A stretch of DNA of 64,000 nucleotides from Microbacteriaceae bacterium 3FA27C10. GTDB lineage: Bacteria > Actinomycetota > Actinomycetes > Actinomycetales > Microbacteriaceae. The DNA lies in the NCBI GenBank assembly GCA_005502775.1, contig SCNI01000007.1, forward strand, positions 1-64,000, read 5' to 3'. Below are positions 48,018 through 57,505 of this stretch, in pieces. The notes under the pieces were generated by a model that worked only from the letters and a program-made list of their open reading frames with translations, had not been told where the DNA came from and ran no database searches. Position numbers and translations under genes: made by a program. The stretch's first letter is position 1. Each line of letters starts with the position of its first letter.

Positions 48018-49045
48018 GCGCGCGCTTCGGCCGGCATCGGCTCGGGCAGGGGGCCGCCGAACCAGCGCTCGATGATCGCCCGGGCGATCGACGCCGAGCC
48101 CGGCAGCAGCACGCCGCTCGCGGGATCGGCGATCTGTTCGCGCGTGAACCACCGCAGTTCCAGGATCTCGTCGCCGTCGGGCCGGAGCACCGGCGGATGC
48201 TCGGCCGACACGCGGGCCATGAACCCCACCATGAGCGAGGCCGGGAACGGCCACGGCTGCGAACCCACGTACTCCGGGTCGTCGATCACGACACCCGACT
48301 CCTCCGCGACCTCGCGTACGGCGGCGGCTTCGAGCGATTCACCGGGTTCCACGAACCCGGCGAGCAAGGAGAAGCGGTTGTTCTCCCACAGGGCGTTCGA
48401 GCCGAGAAGCAGGCGGTCGGCGGCGTCGACGATCCCCACGATCACGGCCGGATCGGTGCGCGGGAACAACTCGATGTCCTGCACCGGGCAGCGCCGCACC
48501 CAGCCGCCGCTCTCCACGGTGGTGGCCGCGCCGCAGCGCGGGCAGTGCGTGTGCGTGGCATGCCAGTTGAACGTCGCCAGGGCCTCAGTGAAGAAGCCGG
48601 CCGCCGCGTCGTCGAGGTCGGCGGCCACCATGCGCAGATTGAGCCAGCTCGAGGTGGGCGATTCCAGGGCGGCGGCCGCCGCATCCGTCACCGAGATCGC
48701 GAACAGAGGCGCGCCCGCTGCGACGCCGTCGTCGCCATCGAGAGAGCGCCCGAGATAGAGCCGCACCCCGCCCTGCGCCAGCTCCTCGGTCACGAGCGCC
48801 GGCAGCGACGCCGTCGGGCGCAGGTCGAGAACCGGATGCGCCACCGGCGCCACGCGCGGACCGAAGCCGTCGTGGTCGCCGTTCGAGCCGCTGAGCGCGA
48901 GCGCCTGACCGCGGTGGAGCACGAGCACACGCGCCTCCGGGCCGCGCCACCGCTCGTCGAGCGCAGCGGTGTCGGCACGCGACTCATGGTCGCGATCGAT
49001 CCGGTGACGCGAGAGAGGCAGCGTTGACGAGAAAGCGCGTGACAT
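48014..49045 (-). CDS. nudC: NAD+ diphosphatase / NAD-cap decapping enzyme
   Basis: A 343-aa Nudix enzyme: N-terminal domain, zinc ribbon ('HCPRCGAATTVESGGWVRRCP', about residues 177-197), Nudix box 'GFVEPGESLEAAAVREVAEESGVVI' with all catalytic Glu, and the NudC signature 'SQPWPFPASLM'. It hydrolyses NAD(H) to NMN and AMP and removes NAD caps from RNA. The ATG at 49045 is used; the N-terminal extension in frame is not conserved. It is coupled to uvrD2 and divergent from the phosphotransferase gene, 61 bp away. Confidence 0.95.
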   Translation of the reverse strand: MSRAFSSTLPLSRHRIDRDHESRADTAALDERWRGPEARVLVLHRGQALALSGSNGDHDGFGPRVAPVAHPVLDLRPTASLPALVTEELAQGGVRLYLGRSLDGDDGVAAGAPLFAISVTDAAAAALESPTSSWLNLRMVAADLDDAAAGFFTEALATFNWHATHTHCPRCGAATTVESGGWVRRCPVQDIELFPRTDPAVIVGIVDAADRLLLGSNALWENNRFSLLAGFVEPGESLEAAAVREVAEESGVVIDDPEYVGSQPWPFPASLMVGFMARVSAEHPPVLRPDGDEILELRWFTREQIADPASGVLLPGSASIARAIIERWFGGPLPEPMPAEARA

Positions 49046-49106
49046 GGTTGACCAATCGTGCGTGGCGAAAGCCTCGGCCGGACGAAGCCGCCCTACCCTT
49101 GAGGCT

Positions 49107-50162
49107 ATGGCGAGATCCCACCTCACTTTAGCCGCGCTCGCGACCTCCGCCGTGCCCGGAGCCGACATCGTCGCGACCCGTGCGCTCACGAGCGGGAGCG
49201 CCGGCCGCTTCGATTCGGCCGTCGTCACGCTGCGCGGAGGCGACGAGTACGTGGTGCGGGTGCCGACCGATTCCGACGCCGAGGCGGAGCAGTCTCGCGA
49301 TCTCGTCGCCCTCAACGCGCTCACCTCCGGCATGCGCTCGCGGCTCCCGTTCCACATCCCCTCGGTGCAGGGTCAGGCTCCGGTCGGCGAGACCCGAGCG
49401 GTGGTCTACGACTACATCCCGGGGCACCCCGGCTCGCTCGACGACATCGGCGGAGAGCAGAGCGCATCCGGCTCCATCGGGCGGGCGATCGCCGCCATCC
49501 ACTCGCTCCCCACCTCGGTGGTCTCGGATGCGGGGCTGACCGCCCACACGGCCGCCCAGGTGGCCGCGACCTCGCGCAAGCTCGCCGACCGGGCAGCCGC
49601 CACCGGCAAAGTGCCGAAGGAGCTGCTCACCCGCTGGTCGATCGCGCTGGAAGACAGCGCACTCTGGCAGTTCCAGCCCACGGTCGTGAACGGAGCCCTC
49701 GCGCCGGAGTCGTTCCTGCTCGCCTCCGACACGGTCACCGGGGTGCTCGGCTGGCAGAGCCTGCGGGTGGGCGACCCGGCGCTCGACCTGTACTGGCTGA
49801 ACTCGGCGTCGAGCGCGGAGAGCGCCGACCGGGTGTACGCGGGCTATGAGCACGCACTCTCGAAGCCCGCCGACCGCCAGCTGCGCAAGCGCGCCCGGCT
49901 CTACGCCGAACTCGAGATCGCACGCTGGCTGCTCCACGGCATCGACACGCGAGACCAGTCGGTCGTGAGCGATGCCGAAGCCATGCTCGGTGGCCTGAGC
50001 GCCACCGTGCAGAACGATCTGCTCAACCCGCTCTCCACCGACACCGGCCAGATCATGGCCGTCGAGGACGTCGAGGCGATGCTCGACCGCACCCCGCTGC
50101 CGGGCGTCGCGGCCGGAGCCACCGGAGCCACCGAGCACGCGAACCGCATCTCCGAGGACTAG
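49107..50162 (+). CDS. APH-fold phosphotransferase family protein
   Basis: A 351-aa protein with the aminoglycoside/macrolide phosphotransferase kinase-like fold: 'YVVRVPTDSDAEAEQSRDLVALNALT' N-lobe, 'VVYDYIPGHPGSLDDI' hinge, and a C-lobe in which the usual H-x-D catalytic loop is altered ('TVVNGALAPESFLLAS' replaces H-G-D) while 'GVLGWQSLRVGDPALDLYWL' keeps the DFG-equivalent region as 'LGWQ'. The loss of the catalytic Asp suggests a non-catalytic or divergent member. It overlaps the adnB stop by 4 bp (convergent). Conserved in this position in Microbacteriaceae as far as I recall. Confidence 0.85.
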   Translation: MARSHLTLAALATSAVPGADIVATRALTSGSAGRFDSAVVTLRGGDEYVVRVPTDSDAEAEQSRDLVALNALTSGMRSRLPFHIPSVQGQAPVGETRAVVYDYIPGHPGSLDDIGGEQSASGSIGRAIAAIHSLPTSVVSDAGLTAHTAAQVAATSRKLADRAAATGKVPKELLTRWSIALEDSALWQFQPTVVNGALAPESFLLASDTVTGVLGWQSLRVGDPALDLYWLNSASSAESADRVYAGYEHALSKPADRQLRKRARLYAELEIARWLLHGIDTRDQSVVSDAEAMLGGLSATVQNDLLNPLSTDTGQIMAVEDVEAMLDRTPLPGVAAGATGATEHANRISED

Positions 50163-53100
50163 AGCAGGGACTCCCGCACGAGCGTCTCGAGCTCGGCCTC
50201 GGAGTGCAGGCGCTCGGGCCGAACCACGGTGTCGTCGCTGACGAAGTAGAAGGACGCGCCCACCCGCTCGACCTCGATGCCCTTCCAGCGCGCATAGGCC
50301 AGCCGGTACAGCGCGAGCTGCAGTTGCTTGAGCTCGAGATCGGCGGCGTCGCTCGGTGCCTTGCCGGTCTTCCAGTCCACCACCTCGAACGAGTCGCCCG
50401 CCTCGTCGGCGAAGATCGCGTCGATCTTGCACACCACGATGCGGCCGGCGAGCACGAGGTGGATCTCCACCTCGACCTCCACGGGCTGGCGGTCGGCGAA
50501 CGGTGATCGCTCGAAGGTGTCGACGAGCCGCTGGAAGAGCGCGTCGTCGTCGAGCGCGGCTGCCACGTCCGGGCTGGAGGCCGCGGACGCCGTGGCGGCG
50601 AGCTCCTCCAGCTCCTCGTCGAGCGGCTCGAGCTCGCCGTCGATCGCGTCGAGGGTGTCACCGGAGAGTCGGCCCACCTCGGCCAGCGCGAGGAGCTCTG
50701 CTCCCCCGCCGCGGCGGAACCGCTCCTCCACCCAGCTGTGGAAGCGCGTGCCGAGCCGGGTCTGACGGAACGGCTGCTCCGGCATCGGCCGCTGCAGCGC
50801 CCGCACCACCTTCTGCGGGTCGGAGACGTAGTCCTTGAAACGCGAGGCCGGGATGCGCACGGGCACGTCGAGCATCCGTTCGCCGTGCCGGGCGGCCCGT
50901 TCGGCGAGCAGCAACTCGATCTCGTGATCCCACGGCGTCGCCAGGCCGGGATCGGCGTCGGCGACGGCCGAGGCCGCTGCGGCGACCCGGGCCCGGCGGG
51001 CGCCGAGGGGGTCGCGCGGCCACACCACCCAACTCTCCGATTCGGCGAGCGGGTTCTCCTCGTTCTCGGCCGTCTCGGGCAGTGAGCCGGCCGGGATGAC
51101 CCCGGCCGCCTCGAGCTCACGCAGATAAGACCCGGGCCCGCGCACCTTCTTCACCCCCGTGGTCCAGAACGAGCCGGAGACGAGCAGGCTCTCCTTCGCG
51201 CGCGTGACGGCGACGTAGATCAACCGCCGCTGCTCCGCCGCGTAGTGCTCGGCGTTCTCGCGTTTGAAGGCGTCGATCGCGGCCTTCACCTCGATCTGCT
51301 GGGCGGCACCGCGCCAGGCCAGGCTCGGCAACTCGGCCGCGTCGCCGAGGAAGTCGAAAGGCAGCTCACCGAAGGCCAGCCAGCCGAGAGAGGAACGCGG
51401 GTCTCCCGGCAGCTCGCTCTCGACCATGCGGGGGATGGCCACGACATCCCATTCCAGCCCCTTCGACCCGTGGATGGTGAGGATCTGCACCGTTCCCGGT
51501 TCGGCCTCCTCGGTGCGGGGCTCGAGGCGGTCGCGTTTCTCCGCCTCTTCGAGCCAGCCGAGGAACTCGCCGAGCCCGGCCGCCGGATCGAGCGCGAGGA
51601 ACGAGGTGAGCTGCTCCGAGAAGGCGTCGAGGCTCGCGCGCCCGGCCGTGGCATGGGGGCTCGCGAGTACCTCGACGTCGAGCAGCAGCTCCTGCTGCAC
51701 GAGGTCGACGTAGTCGACGAGCCCGAGGCCGGCGCGCGTGCGCAGGGCGGCGAACTGCCCGGCGGCCCGCCGCAGCCGCTCGAGCCCGATCTCCGAGAAG
51801 CCCTCGAGCGCCCCGTGGCCCTCGGGCGCCGTGGCGATGAAGTCGAGCGCGTCGATGATGGAGCGGTCTTCGTCGGCCACGATCGAGCCGCGCAGCTGGC
51901 CGGCCACCGTGTCGTCGAGCCTCTGGAAGCGATGGTCGCGCTGCGCGATCCACGACGCGACCGCTCGCAGCGCCACGAGGTCGCGCGTGCCGATGCGCCA
52001 CCGCGCGCCCGCGAGCACCCGCACGAGGTCGGCGCCGGCCGTGGGGTGGTAGAGCACGCGCAAGGTGGAGACCAGGTCGGCCACGGCCGGCTCGCCGAGC
52101 AGTCCGCCGATGCCGAGCACGCGATACGGGATGCCGCGCTCGTCGAGGGCGGCGGTGAACGGCTCGATCTTCTTCACCGAGCGACAGAGCAGGGCGGCCG
52201 AGCGGCGGCCTCCGTCGGGGCCGCGCTCCGCGAGCTGCTTCGCGAACCAGCCGGCCACCGCCCGGGCCTCGTCTTTCACGGTCTCGGAGAACGAGACGTC
52301 GAGGCGGCCCTCGGCCACGCCCGGGCGCGGGCCGAGCTGCTCGACGGGCACGCGCGAGGCGGCCGAGAGGGGCTGCACGAGTGCGTTGGCGGCGTCGAGC
52401 ACGAGCCGCGGATTGCGCCAGCTGGTGGAGAGCGCGAACGGCGCCTGCGCATCCGCGCCGAAGTCCTCGGGAAAACGGGCCAGGTTCGCCGCGCTGGCCC
52501 CGCGCCAGCCGTAGATGGACTGGTGGGGATCCCCCACCGCCATGACCGCCTGGCCGTGGAAGAGCGCCGAGAGCAGACGGGTCTGCACCACGCTCGTGTC
52601 CTGGTATTCGTCGAGCAGCACCACGCGGTAGCGCTCCCGGTAGTCGGCGACCACCCGGGGCGTGCTCTCCACGATGGCGAGCGCGAGCGCGATCTGGTCG
52701 GAGTACTCCACGTAGCCGCGGCGCACCTTCTCGGCCGCATAGGCATCCGCGAGGTCGAGCAGCAGCGGCAAGTTCGACACCGCGGCCACGGCCCGCGCGA
52801 GATCGGCCTGCACGGCCGAGCGGATGCGCGCCGAGCCGGTGGGCAGCTCGGCCAGCCGGACGAACCGCTCCGCGTAGGCGGCCACCTCGCCCGAGCCCAC
52901 CACGTTCTCGGCGAGGGCCCGACTGAGCGCGAGCACCGCGGAGGTGACCACGTCGACGGACTTGTCCACCCGCAGCAGCCGCTCGTCGGCGCTGCCCACC
53001 ACGACCTTGCGGGCGAGCTGCCACGCCGAGGCCTCGCTCAGCACCGCCGCCTCGCCCTCCCGGCCGATCACCACCGCGTTCTCCCGGAAGATACTGTTCG

Positions 53101-53530
53101 CGAAGGCGTTGTAGGTGGCGATCGAGGGCGCGTCGAAGGGGTCGAACTCCACCTCGGCGATGCCGGAGCGCACGAGCTGCTGAAGGCGGTCGCGGATGCG
53201 CACCGCGAGCTCGCCGGCCGCCTTGCGCGTGAAGGTGAGGCCGAGCACCTCCGGCACGCCGACGAGCCCGTTGGCGACCAGCCAGACCACCCGATTGGCC
53301 ATCGTCTCCGTCTTGCCGCTGCCGGCGCCCGCCACCACGATGCGGGGGTCGAGGGGGGCCTCGATCACCGCGCGCTGCTGCGGAGTGGGGCTCGGCAGCC
53401 CCAGTCGTTCGGCGATCTCGGCCGCCGGGATGAGGCGACGGGGCTCCGGCACCGGCACGCGCGGCCGGCCTGCCGGGGCGAAGGCGCCCGGGTCGTCGAG
53501 ATCGGAGAGGTCGAAGAGCGCGTCGGTCAT
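50159..53530 (-). CDS. adnB: AdnB-like helicase-nuclease subunit
   Basis: A 1123-aa UvrD-type helicase fused to a C-terminal RecB-like nuclease. Motifs: 'VVAGAGSGKTETMANRVVWL' (Walker A), 'GLTFTRKAAGELA', 'VLLDEYQDTSVVQ' (II), 'GDPHQSIYGWRGA' (III), 'SLSTSWRN'-type IV, 'ILTIHGSKGLEWDVVAIP' (V), 'RRLIYVAVTRAKESL' (VI), and nuclease 'CKIDAIFADEAGDSFEVVDWKTGK' (Asp and Lys of the GIID/QYK-type site). With AdnA it forms the actinobacterial end-resection motor for double-strand-break repair. Coupled to adnA by a 4-bp overlap (53527-53530). Confidence 0.93.
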   Translation of the reverse strand: MTDALFDLSDLDDPGAFAPAGRPRVPVPEPRRLIPAAEIAERLGLPSPTPQQRAVIEAPLDPRIVVAGAGSGKTETMANRVVWLVANGLVGVPEVLGLTFTRKAAGELAVRIRDRLQQLVRSGIAEVEFDPFDAPSIATYNAFANSIFRENAVVIGREGEAAVLSEASAWQLARKVVVGSADERLLRVDKSVDVVTSAVLALSRALAENVVGSGEVAAYAERFVRLAELPTGSARIRSAVQADLARAVAAVSNLPLLLDLADAYAAEKVRRGYVEYSDQIALALAIVESTPRVVADYRERYRVVLLDEYQDTSVVQTRLLSALFHGQAVMAVGDPHQSIYGWRGASAANLARFPEDFGADAQAPFALSTSWRNPRLVLDAANALVQPLSAASRVPVEQLGPRPGVAEGRLDVSFSETVKDEARAVAGWFAKQLAERGPDGGRRSAALLCRSVKKIEPFTAALDERGIPYRVLGIGGLLGEPAVADLVSTLRVLYHPTAGADLVRVLAGARWRIGTRDLVALRAVASWIAQRDHRFQRLDDTVAGQLRGSIVADEDRSIIDALDFIATAPEGHGALEGFSEIGLERLRRAAGQFAALRTRAGLGLVDYVDLVQQELLLDVEVLASPHATAGRASLDAFSEQLTSFLALDPAAGLGEFLGWLEEAEKRDRLEPRTEEAEPGTVQILTIHGSKGLEWDVVAIPRMVESELPGDPRSSLGWLAFGELPFDFLGDAAELPSLAWRGAAQQIEVKAAIDAFKRENAEHYAAEQRRLIYVAVTRAKESLLVSGSFWTTGVKKVRGPGSYLRELEAAGVIPAGSLPETAENEENPLAESESWVVWPRDPLGARRARVAAAASAVADADPGLATPWDHEIELLLAERAARHGERMLDVPVRIPASRFKDYVSDPQKVVRALQRPMPEQPFRQTRLGTRFHSWVEERFRRGGGAELLALAEVGRLSGDTLDAIDGELEPLDEELEELAATASAASSPDVAAALDDDALFQRLVDTFERSPFADRQPVEVEVEIHLVLAGRIVVCKIDAIFADEAGDSFEVVDWKTGKAPSDAADLELKQLQLALYRLAYARWKGIEVERVGASFYFVSDDTVVRPERLHSEAELETLVRESLL

Positions 53531-56500
53531 TCGCTCACCGCCTTGATGAGCTGGATGCGGTACTCGTAACGGTTCTGGATGTCGCGTTCCTCCACCTCGG
53601 CGAGCCCCGCGAAGGTCGCCGCCGCCATGCCGTCGGCGACGGTCTCGATGCGCTCGGCGATCTCGGCGAGCGCCGCCTCGTCGAGCGGATCCTGCGAGCG
53701 CAGAGTGAATCGCACCTCCCGGTCACCCTTGGCCACGTAGAGCAGGGCCGCACCGCCGTGCGCCGACTCGGCCGTCTCCTCGAAGCCTTCCACCGCGCCG
53801 GAGCGCAACGCCAGCTGGTAGCTCGCGAGCTGCGCGTGGCGCGGGATGTCGCCCGCCGATACGGGGTACTTGCCGGTCTTGAGGTCGATGACCACCACCG
53901 AGCCGTCGGAGCGCCGTTCGACGCGGTCGATCGACCCGTTCACCTCGGCGCGCCCCTGCCGCAGCCGGAACGGCGCTTCGGCGCCCACGAGCGTGTGCCC
54001 GTCGCCGGCGAAGCGGCGCAGGTAGTCGGAGAGCCCGTCGAGCTTCGTGTGCAGGGCGCGCCGCTCGCGCTCCTCGATCCACGGCGCCTCGAACCGCAGC
54101 TCGCCCCAGCGCTCCTCGGCGGCCTGCTGCAGTTCCTCGCTCGTGAGGGCGGCCTCGGGGTCGGCCGAGACGCGTTCCATCACCGAGTGCACGATCGTGC
54201 CGATGCCGGCCGCGAGGCTCTTCGAGCCCCCGGCCACCTGGTCGACGAACCAGACGAGCGGCGACTGCTCGAAGGCCTCGATGCGCGACGGCGAGACGCG
54301 CACCACGGCCTCGGCGTCGTCGGGGTCGACCACCGGGTGCTCGGTGGAGGCCTCGAGCAGGCCGTACCAGTCGGCGGGAGCCGCGCCCGGCACCCCCGCG
54401 GCGGCGAGCCGGGCCAGTGCGGCGGCCGCCTGGGCTGCCACCCGGCGGTCGCCCTCCTCGGTCACCCGGCGCCGCAGGGATCCGGTGAGCCCGCGCAGCG
54501 AGAGCGGATGCCGCGCCGGCGGCACGGGGTCGGCATCCGGGGCGAGGCCGAAGAACGGCGAGGGCTGCTCGTCGTCGTTGGCGACGCAGCTGAGCACGGT
54601 GAGTTCGCGCGAGCGGGAGACGGCGAGCGCGAACATCCGCAGCTCGTCGGAGAGCACGTCGGCGCGGGTGTCGTCGGTCGCGGCCGCCGAGGAGCCTGCG
54701 ACCGGGGCGGCGCCCTCTCCGGCCACGGCGCTCAGGCGCTGGGCGTGCAGCAGCGAGCCGCGCAGCCGCAGGTTCGGCCACACCGACTCCTGCAGACCCG
54801 CGACCACCACCACGTCGACGTCGGTCCCCACGGCGCCGGTGGGCGTCGTGACGAGCACCGAGTCGGCGAGGGAGCGGGGCGAGAGCGTGTCCTCGGGCAC
54901 TTCGACTCCGAAGAACTCGTCGATGAAGAGCTCGGCGGGGCGCTCGGGTTCGCGCTCGACGGCCCGGCGGGCGGCGGTGAACAGCGCCACGGCACCGTCG
55001 AGGTTGCGGTTGGCCTCGTCGGCCACGATGCCGGAGCCGGCCGCGAGCTCACCCCAGCGCTTCGCGAGGCCCGAACGCTGCCAGAGCTGCCAGAGCAACT
55101 CCTCGACGGTCGCGCCGGCGCGGAAGCTCTCGCCGAGCTGGAGCAGAGTGGTTCCGAGGTGGGCCACCCGCCGGGCTGGCGAGGAGTCGATCGAGGCGAG
55201 CACCCCGGGCACGGCCACGGCTTCGCGCAACAGCTCGTCGGAGTGCCGCCCTCCCCCGTGCGCGAGCTCCTCGTGCCGCAGCGCGAGCCGCAGGCGGCGC
55301 AGCCCCACGGCGTCGACCCCGCAGAGCGGCCCGAGGATCACCGAGCTGAGCACCTCCGGCGTCGGATCGAGCTTGCCCATCGCGAGCGCGAGCCCCTCGG
55401 CGAGGTGGCGGGCCGCGTAGTCGTCGCGCAGGGCCTGCACCGCCGAGAGCGTGCGGGTGGGCACCTCGGCGAGCGCGAGGCCACGGGCCAGCGCGGGTAC
55501 CAGCGCGCCCGAGCGCACCACCACGGCCATGCGCGACCAGTCGGTGCCGTGCAGCAGGAAGCGCTCGCGCAGCAGCCGCGCGATCGTGGCGATCTCGGCG
55601 GTGCGCGAATCGGCCTGGATGCTGAGCACCCGGCCTCCGGGTGCGCGGGTGGCGGGCGCGCTGGGCGCATCCGGCGCGTCGACGGTGCGGCGCTGCGCGC
55701 CCGCCGCGGCCGTGCCGATGCGCTCCGTCACACGCTGGGTCAACTCCCGCAGCACCCCGCGCTGCCGGTAGGAGACCTCGAGCACGACGGGCGCAGCCGT
55801 CTCCACGCCGAGCGTGCGGGCGAGCTGCCCGAGCGCCCGGGTGTCGGAGCCGCGGAATCCGGCGGTCGAGGCATCCGGATCTCCGAACGCCACGACGGGC
55901 GTGCCCCTCCGTGCGATCTCGCGCACCAGGTTGAGCGCCCCCACCGCGAGGTCGTGGGTGTCGTCGATCACCACGAGGCGCAGGTGACCCAGCGCACCGG
56001 AGTCGCGCACGAGGCGGCGGGCCTCCGCGAGCAGCTCGGCCGAGTCGAGCTGGGCCGTGCCGTAGCCCTCGATGGTCGTGGCGTACTCCCGCAGGAAGGC
56101 GGCGGCCGCCACCCACTCCGGCAGCTCCAGCCGCTCGCCGAGCGCCGCCAGCCGTGCCGGCCCGACACCGTTCTCGGTGGCGCGCATCATCAGCTCGCGG
56201 AGCTCCGTGCGGAACGCGCGCAGCCTCCGCACCTCGGGCGGCAGCGCCGAGGGCCAGGGGATGCCCGGCTTCCCCTCGGCCGCGTCGTCGATGTCGCCCT
56301 GCAGCAGTTCGGCCACGATGCGGTCTTGCTCGGCCCCCGTGAGCAGCGTCACCGGCCTCCCGGTCGATGCGCCCGCCGCCCGCACGACCTCGAACGCCGC
56401 CGAGCTCGCCGTGCGCGCGAGCGGCCCGTTGCTCGGGATGCCGAGCCGCAGCGCCACCCGGTCGCGCAGCGCGGTGGCGCTCTTGCGGGTCGGCGCGAGC

Positions 56501-56676
56501 ACGAGCACGCTCTCGGGCGTGAGCCCGCATCGCTGCACGCGGTCGGCCACCAGCTCGACCAAGGTGAGCGTCTTGCCCGTTCCGGGGGCGCCGAGCACCG
56601 AGAAAGTGGAGTCGGCGGGCCGCTCGAGAACGGCCCGCTGACGATCGTCGAGCTCGAGCGGTGCGGGGGAAGTCAC
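53527..56676 (-). CDS. adnA: AdnA-like helicase-nuclease subunit
   Basis: A 1049-aa protein: Walker A 'VLGAPGTGKTLTLVELVADR', 'LVLAPTRKSATALRDRV' (Ia), 'VVIDDTHDLAV' in place of the DExxD of motif II, a weakly conserved helicase core, and a C-terminal nuclease 'EVNGSIDRVERRSDGSVVVIDLKTGK'. The Asp-Asp-Thr-His replacement suggests a weaker ATPase than AdnB, in line with AdnB being the lead motor in mycobacteria. GTG at 56676 gives the family's usual length; GTG 56682 is possible. A TAGCGT about seven bases upstream may make the mRNA leaderless. Confidence 0.92.
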   Translation of the reverse strand: MTSPAPLELDDRQRAVLERPADSTFSVLGAPGTGKTLTLVELVADRVQRCGLTPESVLVLAPTRKSATALRDRVALRLGIPSNGPLARTASSAAFEVVRAAGASTGRPVTLLTGAEQDRIVAELLQGDIDDAAEGKPGIPWPSALPPEVRRLRAFRTELRELMMRATENGVGPARLAALGERLELPEWVAAAAFLREYATTIEGYGTAQLDSAELLAEARRLVRDSGALGHLRLVVIDDTHDLAVGALNLVREIARRGTPVVAFGDPDASTAGFRGSDTRALGQLARTLGVETAAPVVLEVSYRQRGVLRELTQRVTERIGTAAAGAQRRTVDAPDAPSAPATRAPGGRVLSIQADSRTAEIATIARLLRERFLLHGTDWSRMAVVVRSGALVPALARGLALAEVPTRTLSAVQALRDDYAARHLAEGLALAMGKLDPTPEVLSSVILGPLCGVDAVGLRRLRLALRHEELAHGGGRHSDELLREAVAVPGVLASIDSSPARRVAHLGTTLLQLGESFRAGATVEELLWQLWQRSGLAKRWGELAAGSGIVADEANRNLDGAVALFTAARRAVEREPERPAELFIDEFFGVEVPEDTLSPRSLADSVLVTTPTGAVGTDVDVVVVAGLQESVWPNLRLRGSLLHAQRLSAVAGEGAAPVAGSSAAATDDTRADVLSDELRMFALAVSRSRELTVLSCVANDDEQPSPFFGLAPDADPVPPARHPLSLRGLTGSLRRRVTEEGDRRVAAQAAAALARLAAAGVPGAAPADWYGLLEASTEHPVVDPDDAEAVVRVSPSRIEAFEQSPLVWFVDQVAGGSKSLAAGIGTIVHSVMERVSADPEAALTSEELQQAAEERWGELRFEAPWIEERERRALHTKLDGLSDYLRRFAGDGHTLVGAEAPFRLRQGRAEVNGSIDRVERRSDGSVVVIDLKTGKYPVSAGDIPRHAQLASYQLALRSGAVEGFEETAESAHGGAALLYVAKGDREVRFTLRSQDPLDEAALAEIAERIETVADGMAAATFAGLAEVEERDIQNRYEYRIQLIKAVSE

Positions 56677-56846
56677 GGCCACAACGCTAGCCGCCGCATC
56701 CGACACCGGGAGCCCCCTTGCCGGAGCCGGGGTGTTCGCTGTGGGCTGGTGCCCCGGGGCGCCCGCACGGGCATCCGGGCCCACGCCGTGCCGTAACCTG
56801 GGCACGTGGTCGTCAATCCGATCACGTGACGTGAAAGGCACATCTG

Positions 56847-57071
56847 ATGGACATCCGTATCGGCATCGCCAACTCGCCCCGTGAGCTCAACTTCGAGTCG
56901 AGCCAGACCCCCGCCGAGATCGAGAAGACCGTGGCCGAGGCCCTCTCAGGCACCGGCACGCACCTCACCCTCTCCGACAACAAGGGCAAGCTCTACGTCG
57001 TCCCGGTCGCCTCGCTCGCCTACGTCGAGATCGGCAGCGAAGAGTCCCGCCGCGTCGGCTTCGTCGGCTAG
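56847..57071 (+). CDS. DUF3107 protein (TB9.4/Rv3208A type)
   Basis: A 74-aa protein matching DUF3107 from end to end: 'MDIRIGIANSPRELNFES.QTPAEIEKTVAEAL' and 'YVEIGSEESRRVGFVG' at the C-terminus. Universally small, cytoplasmic and conserved beside AdnAB and the DEAD-box gene in actinobacteria. Function unknown. ATG with GAAAGG upstream; divergent from adnA. Confidence 0.95.
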   Translation: MDIRIGIANSPRELNFESSQTPAEIEKTVAEALSGTGTHLTLSDNKGKLYVVPVASLAYVEIGSEESRRVGFVG

Positions 57072-57080
57072 CATCCCCTC

Positions 57081-57383
57081 ATGGAACTGCTGTTCATCAC
57101 CCTCGGCGGAATCATCCTCGGGCTCTTCGCCCGCTACTTCCTGCCGAACCGCGACCGCCACGGCGCGGTGCTGATCCCCGCCATCGGAGCCGCCGTGTCG
57201 TCCGTGGTGTGGGTGGCGCTCACCTGGGCCGGCTGGGCGTGGGACGGCGGATGGATCTGGGTCGTCAGCCTCGTCGTGACCGCTCTCGTGGTGGCCGCCG
57301 CAGACATCCTGATCGGCCGCAGCCGCAAGACCCATGACGAGCAGCGCCTGCAGCTCCTGCTCTCGGGCCGCGCCACGGCCTGA
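57081..57383 (+). CDS. Small integral membrane protein
   Basis: A 100-aa protein with three predicted membrane helices ('LLFITLGGIILGLFARYFL', 'AVLIPAIGAAVSSVVWVAL', 'WVVSLVVTALVVAAADILI') separated by a Trp/Gly-rich loop, and a basic cytoplasmic tail. No family name is certain. It starts 9 bp after the DUF3107 stop and is probably co-transcribed with it. Confidence 0.8.
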   Translation: MELLFITLGGIILGLFARYFLPNRDRHGAVLIPAIGAAVSSVVWVALTWAGWAWDGGWIWVVSLVVTALVVAAADILIGRSRKTHDEQRLQLLLSGRATA

Positions 57384-57405
57384 CCGCGCCGCGCGACCCG
57401 CGCGT

Positions 57406-57477
57406 CGAACGATCGAGCCGTCGAAAAGACGTCTACAAGGCACACTTTGGGCGTCTTTTCGACGGGTCGATCGTTCG
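57406..57477. terminator. Large bidirectional terminator-like inverted repeat
   Basis: 26-base arms at 57406-57431 and 57452-57477 (two mismatches) with a 20-base loop, between two convergent genes. Each arm ends in a T/A-rich gtcttttcg stretch at the loop side, so the shape differs from a plain hairpin plus U run. It probably ends transcription from both sides. Confidence 0.7.
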
Positions 57478-57505
57478 GCGGGCGGATGCCGGCCCCGCGC
57501 ACTGA

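Noticed and set aside
53758-56796. 1012-aa plus-strand frame opposite adnA
   Set aside because: Shadow frame; the translation is low-complexity and the minus strand carries helicase and nuclease motifs throughout.
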